Source: Neocallimastix lanati (nom. inval.)
Taxonomy: Eukaryota; Neocallimastigomycota; Neocallimastigomycetes; Neocallimastigales; Neocallimastigaceae
Assembly: GCA_016946835.1 (NCBI GenBank)
Contig: JACVTC010000054.1
Location: 743,501 to 807,500 of the forward strand
Direction: 5' to 3'
DNA: 64,000 nt
Numbering within the stretch: position 1 is the stretch's first letter; each line of letters opens with the position of its first letter. Below the pieces are notes generated by a model. It was not told the DNA's origin and made no database searches. It saw only the letters and a program-made list of their open reading frames with translations. The position numbers and the translations under genes were made by a program. This document shows, piece by piece, positions 1-19,396 of this stretch.

Positions 1-740
1 AAACTTTATGTAAAACTAGTTCTATTGCAATATATAATATTGATATAAATAATATATAATAATCCATCATACATTTTAATTCTATTTATTATTAAATATA
101 TTTATCACTATATTTTGTTTAGTGTTAATAATTAAAATCAAAAGAAAGTACAGAAATATTATATTAAAAGTATTCATAATGTTTTTATCTGAAATTAAAT
201 AAGAAATATAGTAATTATTTATAAGTAATTAGTTATTTATTTAACCTTATTAAAAATGTTTTCATTACATTATAATAATATTGTTAAATTTTATGAAATT
301 ATTTAAATTTCTATGCTATTTAAAATATGTTCTCCACTTTCCCTTTCCATACAACTTTATAAAGGAAAATAAAACCCTTTTTTTAAAAAAAATAGATATT
401 TACAAATATATAATAAATAAAGTTCAAAAAAAAACAATCATTAAAAAAAAAAAAAGGAAAAGTAAAACTGAAAATTTAGTTATTTTTTAAAAAAAAAAAT
501 AAATCAATAATAATTAATTAATTAATCAATTAATTAATATTATTAAATTTTAAATATTAATTAAACTATATAAATTTTATAAATTTTTAAAAGATTTTTT
601 AATATCTTCTGAACAAATAAATTTAATACTTGATTACTCTAAATTTAATTTTTTCAATATTTAATTATTGTATATTTTTAATTAAAAAGTTTGTTAAATA
701 ATATTTTTCAAATTTACTAAACATTATAGTTTATATATTT

Positions 741-824
741 TCCATAAACATAATACATAACATTATACAAATATATATATTTATAATACATAACATTATA
801 CAAATATATATATTTATAATTTAT
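741..824. repeat. Tandem duplication, about 35-bp unit
   Basis: A unit containing ATAATACATAACATTATAC followed by a short TA-rich tail occurs twice in direct succession. It lies in noncoding DNA and is probably a recent slippage or unequal-exchange product. Confidence 0.6.
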
Positions 825-984
825 CATATCATATAATAAATTATAATATAGTATATTATCATTAACTCCTTTAATATATTTTTTTTAAAAAAAAAAATTA
901 TTATTTTATATTATTATTATTATCAACATTAATAATTATTATTATATTAACAATTATATAATTTTTTTTGTTTTATTTATTTAT

Positions 985-1075
985 CATAAATTTATTATTT
1001 ATTTATTTTTATTTATTTATTTATCATAGATTTATTATTTATTTATCATAGATTTATTATTTATTTATATTTATA
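985..1075. repeat. Tandem repeat of a 21-bp unit
   Basis: Two to three copies of a unit of the form CATAGATTTATTATTTATTT are arranged head to tail, the first slightly diverged. Simple noncoding minisatellite. Confidence 0.55.
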
Positions 1076-1401
1076 TATTCATTCATCCTTCGTTATTAAA
1101 TTGTTATATCTACCTTTATTTATGAATACCTTTATATTAATATCAATAACAGATAATCTTCATTAAAAATTTACCATTGAATCTGTCTTTTTTTTTTTTT
1201 ATTTTAATTAGATCAAAGCACTATTATAGCGTATCATTAAAAATGAATATCACATTAAAAAAAAAAAAAAAGAAAAAAAAGATAAATAAATAGTTAATGC
1301 AAACAAACGATAATACTAAAGTAAATAAATAATATTTAAAAAAAAAAAAAAAGCATGGCATGTTTTTAAAATAAATTAAAATTAATAATTTTGTTATAAA
1401 T

Positions 1402-1444
<43 letters not shown>

Positions 1445-2005
1445 TAATTCCTCTAATAATTAAAAAAAAAGTTATGATTAAAAAATTATGGAATATTAAA
1501 AAAAATAAAAATAATAAATAATAATAATAATAAATGAAAATATTAAAAACAATGAAAATATTAAAAACAATAAAAATAATAAAAAGAAAATGAGAATAAT
1601 AAAATAATGAAAATAATAAAGATTAACTAAATTAATAATTATGAAAATTAATAATAAAATAAATAAAATATTTTTTTTATTTAATTACAGTAAATAATAA
1701 TAAAAATTAAAATTAAGTATGATTATGATGATATTATTAAAATAAATATTAATAGTATAACAATTTAATCATATTTAAATAATTATCTTTTTTTTTTTTT
1801 AACAAACTTACATCAAATTTAGAATTCCATAATTAGAAAATTATTATACACTATAGTTATTATTTTGTTAAGTTTCAATGTTTATAAAATAAATTGTACA
1901 GTTAACCTTTACTAATAAAATATAATAATAAAACATTTTAATATCAATAATTATGACTAACATAGCGTCTTCAGAGTAAATCATCCAATGAAAATCATTA
2001 ATCAA

Positions 2006-2065
2006 AATAATTTATAGATCATATATCTTATTAGTACTAATAGGATATATGATCTATAAATTATT
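2006..2065. repeat. 60-bp near-perfect palindrome
   Basis: The two 30-bp halves are reverse complements except for one T/C difference, which would be a G-U pair in RNA. The centre is TTAGTACTAA, so there is no spacer and the whole segment can fold into a cruciform or a hairpin. A shorter perfect palindrome with the same AGTACT core (CTTCAGTACTGAAG) lies at 2714-2727. Confidence 0.75.
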
Positions 2066-2713
2066 AAAAGAAAAAAAAAAAAAAAACATAATAATAAAAG
2101 TCAATATATAATGATATAATGTAATGTGACGATATTTTATTTATAAACATTTTTTTAAAAAAAAAAAAAACAGTATTATTAATAATATTAATTATAATAT
2201 AAAATAAAAGGGCGTTCTTTATTATCTTTATTATTTAAAAAAAATTAAAAACAAAAAACAAAATACTCCATAGAAAATATATATATATATGTATATTTAT
2301 ATAATTTAAAATTTAATCAAAATAAATAAATAAAAAAATTAAGAATTAAATATGGTATACCTATTTAACTTAACCATTATTAATTTTTAAAATAATTATA
2401 AAATCTATATAATATTTTTTAAATATAATAATATTCAAAATGAACCTTATTTATTTTTTTTATTATTTGATTTAAATAAGACAATTTTTTTCCTCTTCTT
2501 CTTTTTTAAACAATTAAAAAAATAATTTTTTAATGGTTTATTTTTTAAAAAAAAATTATAAAATAAAAAAAATCATAGTATAATATATCCAAAAAAATAA
2601 TACGAATAAAAATAAAGATAAATAAAAAGAGTGAAAAAGCAAAAGAACAAACAAACAAAAAAAATATATATATATATTGTAATAATAATATGCTAATTAA
2701 CAAATATAGAAAG

Positions 2714-2727
2714 CTTCAGTACTGAAG
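2714..2727. repeat. 14-bp perfect palindrome
   Basis: CTTCAGTACTGAAG is its own reverse complement and has a higher GC content than its surroundings. It could be a binding site or chance; no gene lies next to it. Confidence 0.4.
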
Positions 2728-3055
2728 ATTATTACCATACAAAGAATTAAACAAATTAAAAAAAAAACTTTTTTTTAATGATTATGAACGAATTAGGTAA
2801 ATCAATTAATGCTTTTTTTTAGTGTTCAATCGTAAAAAGATTTTTGAACAAAAAAAAACAAAAACAAAATAATAAAATAAAATAAATAAATAAATAATAA
2901 ATAAATAATAAAAAATAAATAAATAAAAAATAAATAAATAAATAATAAATAAATAATAAATAAATAATATAATAAATAATAAACCATTTTTACCTTCATT
3001 AATCATTGGTTTAAAAAAAAAAAAAAAGTTTTAATATTGCATTCTAATATTTTAA

Positions 3056-3122
3056 ATAAATAATAGAGTCCTAATTTAATATATATTTAATATTTAAAAT
3101 TTATTAAAACTCTATTATTTAT
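3056..3122. repeat. Inverted repeat with 14-bp perfect arms
   Basis: ATAAATAATAGAGT at 3056-3069 is matched by its exact reverse complement at 3109-3122, leaving a 39-nt loop. No coding context. It could be a decayed foldback element. Confidence 0.5.
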
Positions 3123-4977
3123 AATAATTATTATAATTTTTTATATGATAATAAATATAATTTTTATAATTTAGAAAAAAAAATTTTTTTTTTAAACTCA
3201 GTTTTGTTTCATCCATTTTAAATATTTCCAGCCTAAAATATATACCATAAAAAAAAATTATATATATTATTAAAATAAAAAATAAAAAGAAATTATGATA
3301 TAAATTTAAAAAAAAAAAAAAAAGGGATAAAGAAAAAATATAATGAAAAAAAGTTAGAAAGGTTGAAAGTTTTTGTTAAACTGTAATTAGTATTAATTTA
3401 TTAATTTTTTTTTTATTCAAATGGTTTAATTTTATTAATTATAATAATTATATTGTGACAATAAATACAAAAAAAGAATACAAAGTCTCTTTCAAAATAA
3501 TTATCTATTCTCTTTAATTTTATATTAAATATATTCATAAATTATTATTTATTAATAATTAATTATATAATTATTATTTATTTATCTATTTATTTATTAT
3601 TTATTATCTATTATTTATTTATATTTATATTAATATTTATTTATATTTATATTTATATTTATATTTATTATTTATTATTAATTCATATTTTTTATAAAAT
3701 TTTCTTATAAATTTTATTATACATATAATATATTAATGAATATATTTTATGATAATTCTATTCTTTTTAAAATAATCTAATATATATAAAAGTATATACA
3801 TATTAATAAACATACAAATCAATGAATGGTTTAAAAATTAATTTAAAATTGATCGATTTATCCAATTAAAATGATGAATTTAATGATATTCAATTATCAT
3901 TTAATAAGATATGTACTCTAAATTTTATATATTTATATTGAACTTGATTTTTTAAATGTATTGTATTATATTCATATTAAATTCAATTCAATATATTTTA
4001 GCTTTCAAAAATGATTACAGTGATAAATTATTACTTTCCAAATTAATACAAATTAACTTTTTTTTTTTTTTTTTTAAATAGATTAGTGGAAAATTAAGTT
4101 TATGTAGGTTAATTATTAATATAAAATTTATTTTATTATTTCTTGTTTTTTTAAAATAATCATTGATGATAATGATTATAAGAGCAATATAATAATAAAA
4201 AACTATTTATTATTTATTATTATTATTTATTATTATTATATATGATAGTTATCATTATTAATTAAGTATCGTTATTATTATTAATTATTAATTATTATGA
4301 ATTATTATTATTATTATTATTTATTAAGTATCATTATTATTATTTATTATTATTTATTATTATTTATTATTATTTATAAATATTTTTTATTATTATATAT
4401 TCAAAAAATTAAATTTAATCCTTTTTTTTTATAATTATTATCATTATTAATATTTATTTATAATTCTAATTAAAAGAACAAAAAAAAATACTTTATTAAA
4501 ATATACTAAGCTAAATCATTATTTGAAAGTCGAGTTTTGAAAAAAAAAATAATAATAAATAAAATAAATAATTAAATAAATAATTAAATAAATTTTGAAT
4601 TATTAATTATTGAATATAATATTTAGTAATATAATATCAAACAAACTTTATATGAAAGAGAAATAATAATATTATTTAATATTTATTTATTTGTTTATTA
4701 CGATATAAAGCGGTGATAGCATAAAAAATAGCATAAAAAAATAAAATAACATAAAGAAATTAAAATAAAATAAAAAAAACTAAATATTAATATAGTCTTT
4801 TTTCTTTACTCTTTATATTTTAATAACTATGTTAAAAATATAATTTATTATATTATTATTATTATAATTTATTATATATGATTGCCTTTGATATTTTAAT
4901 GTTATAAAAAAATTATTAATCAATCATGATAAATATTAATAATGACATAAATATAATACAATTGTAAAAAAAAAAAA

Positions 4978-5023
<46 letters not shown>

Positions 5024-5062
5024 AACAATCCTTTATTCAAACTAATGTTATCATTATTATCC

Positions 5063-5181
5063 ATTGATTTATAGTAATTATTAAAAAAAAAAAAAAAGTT
5101 AGAAAGTACAGTGGAAATAAATATTGATTTATAGTAATTATTAAAAAAAAAAAATAGTTAGAAAGTACAGTGGAAATAAAT
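5063..5181. repeat. Tandem duplication, 60-bp unit
   Basis: The unit starts ATTGATTTATAGTAATTATT, continues through a poly(A) run and ends with AGTTAGAAAGTACAGTGGAA. It is present twice and the copies differ almost only in poly(A) length. Noncoding. Confidence 0.75.
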
Positions 5182-5352
5182 ATTTTAAAAAATAATATAA
5201 AAAATTTATAATATAAAAAAATAATAATATATAAAAAATTTATAATTTATATTATAATGAAAAATTTAAAATTTTATTTTAATTTTTATTAATTCCATAA
5301 AAGTTTTCTGTATTTTATTATTCAAATAAAGTACGAATACAGTAAAAATAAA

Positions 5353-5387
<35 letters not shown>

Positions 5388-6711
5388 ATAAATATAAGTG
5401 TTATTAAACAAATAATAATTCAATAGGTTGTCTTTTTCCTATCGAATATATTTAAATATATCTTTTTAATTAAATACCTAATTTATTTATTTTTATTATA
5501 TATATATTAATTCACATTTAATCATTGATAAATGAATAGTATGAATATTTCGATTAAATTTATTCAAATAAAAATGGTTTATATAAGAATTTTAATATTA
5601 ATTAATACTTTTTATAATAATAACAATAATAATACAGCAGTATATTGATAATCTATTTCTTCTACACAAGAATTAAAAAATATCAATAAAGAAAAATTAA
5701 TAATAATACATGTAGTACTATAAATTTATCAATGAATGTATTATTTATTGATTTATTTATCAACTTATTCATTTATTACTTATTAATATTACTTATTTTT
5801 TATAATTATTAATAATATTATTGTTATTATATATTAACAATTATTATAATTGATGTTATTGTTATACTTTAAATTTTTCTAATACAAATAGAGTTTATAA
5901 TTAATTTTTCTTTTTTTTTAATTAACAAAGTAAAATATCAAAAATAATTTTTTTAATATATAGAAATAAATTTAGTACCCTATTTTTACCTACCATGGAA
6001 TTATTACATTCATTTTTATAAATAGAAAAATAAAAAAAAAAAAAAGCTTGATTTTTTTTTTATTTTTATTTTATTTTTTATTTTTATTTTATTTTTTATT
6101 TTTATTTATTTTTTTTTTATTTTAAAAAAAGATATTTATTAATTTATATATTTTTTAATTAAATTATTGATAAATTAATGAATCAATTATGCTCTGTTTC
6201 TATTTTTATTTTTATTTTTATTTTTATTTTAATTTTTATTATTTTTACTTTTTTAGTAATAAACTTTTTTTTTTTTGAATAATTATTATTTCATATTTTT
6301 TATTATTAAATTAATTATTAATTTATATAATAAAGCCTTTCATTAAATAAAAATCATAACCGAAAATAAATATTAATAATAATATTTTATTAATATTATT
6401 ATTATTATAAATATATTTTATATTTTATAAAATATAAAAATATAATATAAATTTTTTCTAAAAAAAAAAAAAAATCAGTAATTCAATTATCAATTATTTG
6501 TCAATTATTTAATTATTATAGTTTAGTCTTTTTTTGTTTGTTTATTTATTTGTTTTTGTTTTATTATTCTATGAAAATTAAATGAATTTAAAATAAAAAA
6601 TTTAATGAATATCTTTTTCTTAATTAAAAACGTTAATATAAAATAATCATATATTAAATAATAAAAAAAAAAAAAAAGGAAAAGGAAAAATTGCTAATGT
6701 ATCTTCAAATA

Positions 6712-6714
<3 letters not shown>

Positions 6715-6769
<55 letters not shown>
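6715..6769. repeat. (TTA)n microsatellite
   Basis: Uninterrupted TTA/ATT trinucleotide run of roughly 18 units in noncoding DNA. Confidence 0.8.
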
Positions 6770-6775
<6 letters not shown>

Positions 6776-7889
6776 CAATAAGAGAATTTATATAATAAAA
6801 AAAATTAAATAATAATAATGATAAATACATAATATTTATATTCTTATATTATAATATATCATTTATGTATCAAGTATCTTTATATACATATATATATATA
6901 TATTTAAATATAAAAAAAAATTGTTTACATTAAAGATATGACTTTACACAACCAAAAAATATTGTTATTAAAGTATATGTAATTATTTATTTGTTTTTAA
7001 GAAAAAAAATGTTTTTTTTATTATTTAAATTTTATAATTTATGATATTTTAATTAATAAAAATTAATTTATTAAAAAAAATACATATATATATCTATTTT
7101 ATTATTGATGCTTGAAATTTTTTAAAAAAAAAAAAAAAAAATTTAAAAATTTATTATTAATTATTTTTTTATTCCTTACTTTTGTTTTTAAAGTTGATCT
7201 TTTTGATTCTTTTTTTTTTTATCGCAATTACAATGAATATAATATAATAGTTTAATTAACATATATTTGATATATAATATTATAATATAATATATTTATT
7301 ATAATCCTATGAAATAAACTTTTTAATAGAAATATGCAAACTTTAAAATGAGTTATCTAAGGCTCATTAACAATTTAGTTACATATTTAATTAAAAGTAA
7401 AATAAAATATTAAAGCAATATTAATACTAATAATAATACGAAAATTTTACAGTAGTCACCAACTTGTTATTTTAAGGTATATTTATCTATTTACTTATTT
7501 CTGATAAAAATCTAATATTCTTATGTGATGTCATTATCATTATTATTACTCTATATATCATCTCTAAATTAATTATAATATATTATAAGTTTATATTTAT
7601 ATTTAATTGATTATCTTTTATGATTCATAGATGTTCTCCTTTTATTATTATTATTTTTTAATATATTATATATTCATTTCTTGTATTCATCTGCAAATTC
7701 TTATAATTATTTTATTTTATAAATTTAATTGTTTTATATATTATATGCATATAGAGAAAGATTAAAAAAAAAAAAAAAAAAAAAAAAAAAGTACACTATA
7801 TTAATATTTTAATTATAAATTTGAAATATTTCAAATAAATAATAATTAATTAATAAATTAAAAATTTATAAATAGATTTGTTTCATGAA

Positions 7890-7923
<34 letters not shown>

Positions 7924-8635
7924 TATTATATAATTTAATATAGACATTTCTCTTTAATTAAATTTTTTGAACTCTTCTTCCTTTTTCCTTTTTTTTTTTT
8001 TTTTTTTTTTTTTTTTGTGTGTGTTTGTGTTAGTGGTGTGCTAAGCTGATAATAATAATAATAATAATATTTAATACTTTTTTTTTTTATTATTTATTTA
8101 TTTAAATTTAATTAAACTGATATTTAATAATGATAATGATAATATTTTAAAAATTCATCGATATATATTATCATTATCATAATCATTTATTTATTAATAA
8201 AAACAGTTTCACCTTTTTTTTTTTTTTTTTTTTTAAATATAATAAAATAAAATAAAATAAAAATAAATTAAATTACAGTATTACCAAAAAAAATAAAAGT
8301 TTATTTATATTTTTTTTTTCCTTTTTTCCTTTTTTTGTTATTTTATTTTATTTTTTATTATACATATATTTATTTATTTATTTTAATTATTATTATTTTA
8401 TTAATATAATTTAATATAAATTGGTAAAGTTTTTAAAATAATAACACAATAAATTTCAATAATTTCATATAAATTTTTTTATCACAATTTATAATTATTA
8501 TTATTATCATTTTTTTTCTTAGTATCATAAATAATATCAATTATATAATATTTATTGTTTTTATATCAATTAAACTCTTTTAATTTATATAGATCATTTC
8601 TAAAACTTTGATTAAAAATTAATTTTTTTTATTTT

Positions 8636-8845
8636 TAGACTGGGATTAAAGAGAGAGGAGGATAGTAGGGCCTCTTCCAATGTTCTTCCCTTTAAACGCT
8701 ATCAGAGGCTCATTGGAGGTTTTGCCATATTGTGTCAAACGTCAACATGATCTGTTGAACCATCATCATCGAGGGAGGAACAACTATACACTAATCCTCT
8801 CACCTAAGATCAAATGCTCTCTATATTAACAATTATATAGTCTAG
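8636..8845 (-). repeat. SINE-like dispersed repeat, copy A
   Basis: This GC-richer island stands out from the AT-rich DNA. It aligns along most of its length with 32382-32560. Shared blocks on the plus strand are AGACTG(G/A)GATTAA(A/T)GAGA and, further on, ATTGGA...TTTGCCATA..GTG. Read on the minus strand both copies end in TTAATC(C/T)CAGTCT followed by an A-rich run, as expected of a retroposed RNA. No reading frame is conserved between the copies, so a noncoding element is more likely than a gene. Its family is unknown to me. Confidence 0.55.
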
Positions 8846-9129
8846 CAACAAGAAAGACTTAAAAATAAATAAGTAAATTAATTAATCGTAATAATAATAA
8901 TATTAATAATAAATAAATAAATAAAAATAAAAAATAAAAAAAAATTAAAATTAAAATTAAAATAAAAATAAAAATAAAAAATACAGAAATTATTAAAATA
9001 AATAAAAAATATATAATAAAATAAATAGTAAATGTATAATATAAATGTTAAGATATTAAATAAAAATAGAATAAATATACACATATATATATAAAAGAAA
9101 AATTAAATATATTAAAAGTATAATTATAT

Positions 9130-9182
<53 letters not shown>

Positions 9183-10281
9183 ATATTATTGATTAAATTA
9201 TTTAAAATATAATAGAATTTAATTTAATAATTTTATATAATTTTATGCCTTTTTTATTTTTATTTTTTTTTTTTTTTTTCAAATATCTTTTTTTGATCAT
9301 TTTTATTTTATTTTTTTAAAAAAAATTTTTTTATAATATTTAAAATACAACAAAAAAAATTTACAGGTTTCAAAAATTATAATAAAATATTATAATTTGT
9401 AATTTATAATTTTTTTTATTTCTTATTTATTTTTATTTTCTTTTTTATTTTATTTTATTTTATTTTATTTTTAATTAAATTAAATATTATAAAAAAAAAA
9501 AAATGAAATAAAAATAAAAATTAAAAAGAGAGAGCAAATAGAATAAAACTAAAATTAAATTATTAATATCATTTAACTAAATATATATATATATATATAT
9601 ATATATTCATTATGTAAAGATTGAAACCTTTTTTTTTTTTTTAATGTATTAAGGAAAAAAAATATATATATATATAATTAAATAGGAATAATATGAAGGT
9701 TTTAATATAATATATGAAGCTTTATTTATATTATATATGTAATCTTTTTTTTTTTTTTTTTTTTTTTTTTTGATCTAATTAAGATTATTTGACCTTCTGA
9801 AATATATATATATTTAATTCATAAAATGATTTTAATAAAAGTAATATTAATAATCGGTATATCTGCTCCATAATAATTATTTATTTATAATATATATATT
9901 TATTTATTTTAAAAAAAAAAAAAAAGCAAAATTTTTTAAATTTAAAATAAAAAGAATTAAATATAATAGGTAATAAACAAATAATTAATTAATTATATTT
10001 ATTATATTTATTATATTTATTGTTAGTTTTATTTTTATTATATTTTTACTGGTATTGTCCTTTTATTTTTATTATATTTTTTATAATAATTTTATCTTAT
10101 TAATATTTTATTATATTTTATTATATTTTATAATATTTATAATATCTTATAATATTTTATAATTTTTTATTTTTTATTATTTATTGTATTACATTTTAAT
10201 TTATTATTATAAATATTTATTTACAATAAAATAAAATAAAAAAAAAATAAATCTACCACAGTTATTTTATTTATTCATTTC

Positions 10282-10316
<35 letters not shown>

Positions 10317-10439
10317 AGAGTTTTGAACTGTATTAATTTATCATCATTATCATGATCATTACAATTATCATCACCACTATTATTATTATCATTATTATCA
10401 TTAGTATTATCATTATCTATTAATCTATTAAATAAATAA

Positions 10440-10474
<35 letters not shown>

Positions 10475-10577
10475 TTTTTTAATAGAAATATATATATATA
10501 AAAGGAATAGATAAAGGAATATATAATTAATATTTGTATCCAAATATAAATTTTAAAAATAATTACCCAAGATTAAT

Positions 10578-10612
<35 letters not shown>

Positions 10613-11365
10613 TTATTTTTTTTTTGAAAGGGAAATGGAACAACTTCTTTTTTTTTTTTTTTTTTAATAAGTAATAATGTGTGAACTGGAAAAAAAATTA
10701 ATACAAAAGAAGAAAAAGGTTAAAACAAAAAAAAAAAACAAAAATAAAAACAAAAAAAAAAAGGTAAAAAAAAAAAAGATTTGGATAAAATAGATTTGGA
10801 TAAAAAAGAAAATAATTTTTTTTTTTTTTTTTTTTTTTTTAAATATTTTTAATAAACTTAATTATTATTTATTTATTTATTTATTAATATTAATATTATT
10901 ATATTATTGATTGATTGATTGATTCTACTAGATCTTTTTTTTTTTATATATTCTTTATATATATATATATATATTTATAATTATAATTATTATTATAATT
11001 CACTTTATATAGTATGAACATGATGATATTTATATAAAAAAAAAAAAAATTTTTTTTTTAATATTTTTTTTTTATTTATTTTATATATATATTATTATTA
11101 TTACTAGCTTTAAATATAAATATATATATGTAGTTTATAAAAGTTTTTTTTTTTTTTCTTTTTTCTTTTTTTAAAAAAAAAAAAAAAAAAAAATTATGAT
11201 ATGATTTATTAATGATGGTAAAATGGATGAAAATTGGTTTATGAGTATTGGTTATTTATTCTTTTTGTTTGTTTGCTTGTTTGTTTATTTATTTAAATAT
11301 TGATTATTAATTGTTATCTTTTTTTTTTTTTTTTTTTATTATTTTTATTTTAATTATTGATTAAT
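8846..11365. other. AT-rich intergenic DNA, no gene seen
   Basis: Homopolymer tracts (including about 47 A at 9134-9180), TA dinucleotide runs and a degenerate ATC/ATT-rich stretch near 10,340-10,480. This is the 3' flank of the Miro gene, which reads leftward and ends at 11,366. No conserved coding signal. Confidence 0.65.
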
Positions 11366-16507
<5,142 letters not shown>

Positions 16508-17341
16508 GATGCTAAATAATAAATTAATATATAAATTGTAAATAATAATTCTTATTTTTATATATCATCATTCATTCATTATTAAAATATGGTGAACCAA
16601 AACAATAAATATAATTTTATTCATTCTAATAAGAAATAGTAGTCAAATATTAAACAACTATTTATTAATATAACGATTTAATTAAATAGTGACATTTAAA
16701 ATATAGGTTAAAATTTAAATTAAAATAAATCATAATTGATTTATTTATAGTACTTTAAATTTAATTTTATGAATAAATAATTAAAAACATTATTCCTTGA
16801 TTGATTTCGAATAATTAAATTATTATTGAATTTTACATTCAAATATATCTAATTTAAAAATTCTTGTTTAAAATGTTAATTTTGATTAATTAGTTTATAC
16901 ATTTTAATAAAAATAAATAACATTTCATTTTAATTTTTCGATAATTTTTCCTTCTGATTTTCAAATTTCAAAACTTTAGTAACAAAAGTTTATTATACTT
17001 TCTTTATTAACTTCATTCATTTATTTTTACTAAATTAACTGTTACTAATTTTTATACTTGATATTTTTCTTTTAAATATTATATTCTATAATTTCTCCTT
17101 TGTATTATTAATTTTCCATAAAATTTTTTCTAAGCTGGTATCATTTTAAAAAGATTATTTTTTTCTCATTTAACAATACTTTTTTCCGTCTTTTTTTTTT
17201 TTTTTTTTTTTGACTTCTTTGTTTTTTAAAAATATGTTATAAGAAAATTAAATAAAACAATATATAAAAATTAAACAATTTTATCTATTTACAAAATTTT
17301 ATCTTTTTTATTTTATATTACTCTATATTATTTCAAAGAAA

Positions 17342-17374
<33 letters not shown>

Positions 17375-17852
17375 TATTATTATTTGAATTAATAAATAAA
17401 TATTCAAATAACAATTTAGATTTTATATTATATCATTTAAATATTTAATTTTTTTTTATAAAATATTTTATAGAACATATAATATTATAGAATATATGGA
17501 TGTTTTAATTTTTCTAATATCCCGGTTTTTTACGGTTAAAAAAGTTCTTTATACACTATTAATCAGCCATTATCGTAAAATATTTAATTAATAAATTAAA
17601 TATATTTTCAATATATCATACTGTATAATGTAATACAAGCCATATTGAATAATATATTTATAGAATATTAATGGAACAGGAAAAAAGCAAAGCATTATAT
17701 TTATAATTTTAATATTATTATATTTAATATATATGATCATTTATTTTATAACTTTTAGGAATTATTAAATCCAACAATATTTATTATAAAATAAAGTAAA
17801 ACTGTGTTAATTATGTTAAAGCATATTTTTCAATACTTTCTTTTATTTGTTA

Positions 17853-18071
<219 letters not shown>

Positions 18072-18565
18072 GTATAGATCAAAATAATAATTAAAAATAA
18101 ATAAATAAAATTATATATTATTAATAAATTAAAATTATTATATTCAATATATTATTCAAATAATACCTAATTAATTATTTTATTGGTTAAAAAAACATAT
18201 ATATTATATATCCATATCAAAGAAAAAATATAAATTTTTTAATTAGATTTTTTTTTTTCAATCAAAAAAGGTAAAAATTTTTTTTTTAAATTGATTCATT
18301 AATTAAATTTTGATTTATTAATTAAACCTTTTTTAATAAATTTTCTCTAAAATGTATTTTATTAAATATGTTAAATATGAAATATGAAATAACAAACAAA
18401 ATTTATACTTTGTAATTTAAATAATAATAATTTATATTTTTATTTATATTTATATATGTTTTTTGTTTTTGTTTTTGTTTTTGTTTTTGTTTTTGTTTTT
18501 TCAAAAACTTCAAATTTTTAAATATCTAAATTTATAAATATATATATAATATAAATATTTAAACG

Positions 18566-18657
18566 GATTTTTATATAATTATTATGTTAGTTGAATTAAA
18601 TGAAAAATATAGTTTATCGAATTTTATATAAACTAACATAATAATTATATAAAAATC
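18566..18657. repeat. Inverted repeat with 27-bp perfect arms (MITE-like)
   Basis: The arm at 18566-18592 (beginning GATTTTTATATAATTATTAT and ending GTTAGTT) is repeated exactly in reverse complement at 18631-18657, with a 38-nt spacer. Arms of this length with no mismatch are unlikely by chance even at this base composition. It could be a small foldback transposon or an RNA hairpin. No clear target-site duplication was identified. Confidence 0.7.
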
Positions 18658-18835
18658 TATATATATAGATTTAAATTATTCTATTTAAATAAAAATAAAA
18701 AAAAAACTAAAATAAAATAAAAATAAAATATAATTAATTTTAATGAATATGGATAAATTTTTATTATTATTTTATATATATTATTTATTATTATTTATTA
18801 TTTATATTACTTGCTTATTTGATTTGATTTATATA

Positions 18836-18877
<42 letters not shown>

Positions 18878-19396
18878 GTTTGTTTATATTTATTTATTTA
18901 TTTATTTATTTATTTGTTTGTTTATATTTATTTATTTATTTATTTATTAGAATTAGAATTTTTGTTATTATTTATTTATATACATATATATATCAAATTA
19001 ATGTAATAAAAAAGATAAAAAAACTAAAATAAAAATAAAATTACAAATGTTATTATTGTCGGTGTTATTAAACAATGGAAAATGATTATTATTGATGAAC
19101 AAAAAAAAATAATAATAAAATAAAAATACAATAAAAGAAAATATATATATATTGATATTTTTAAATTAAAAAGATATATATATATATAATATTAATAAAT
19201 AAATAAATAAGTGTATAAAAATAATAATAAAAAAATAAAAAAAAAGAAAAATAAAATAAGAATAAAATAAAACTAAAAATTAAAATTAAAATTAAAATTA
19301 AAATTAAAATTAAAATTAAAATTAAAATTAAAATGAAAATTAAATTTTAAATAATTATAATAATAATAATTTTCATTTTGAAATTATATTTATGAT

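Larger units (their letters stand above)
1..8635. other. Long AT-rich stretch with no recognisable gene
   Basis: I see no conserved protein, tRNA or rRNA here. The sequence is A/T homopolymers, TTA/TTTA microsatellites and short ORFs made of low-complexity residues. The few ordered structures are listed separately: tandem duplications near 0.75, 1.0 and 5.1 kb, a palindrome at 2.0 kb and inverted repeats at 2.7 and 3.06 kb. Base composition alone produces many spurious ORFs of 60-90 codons, so none is called. Confidence 0.7.
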
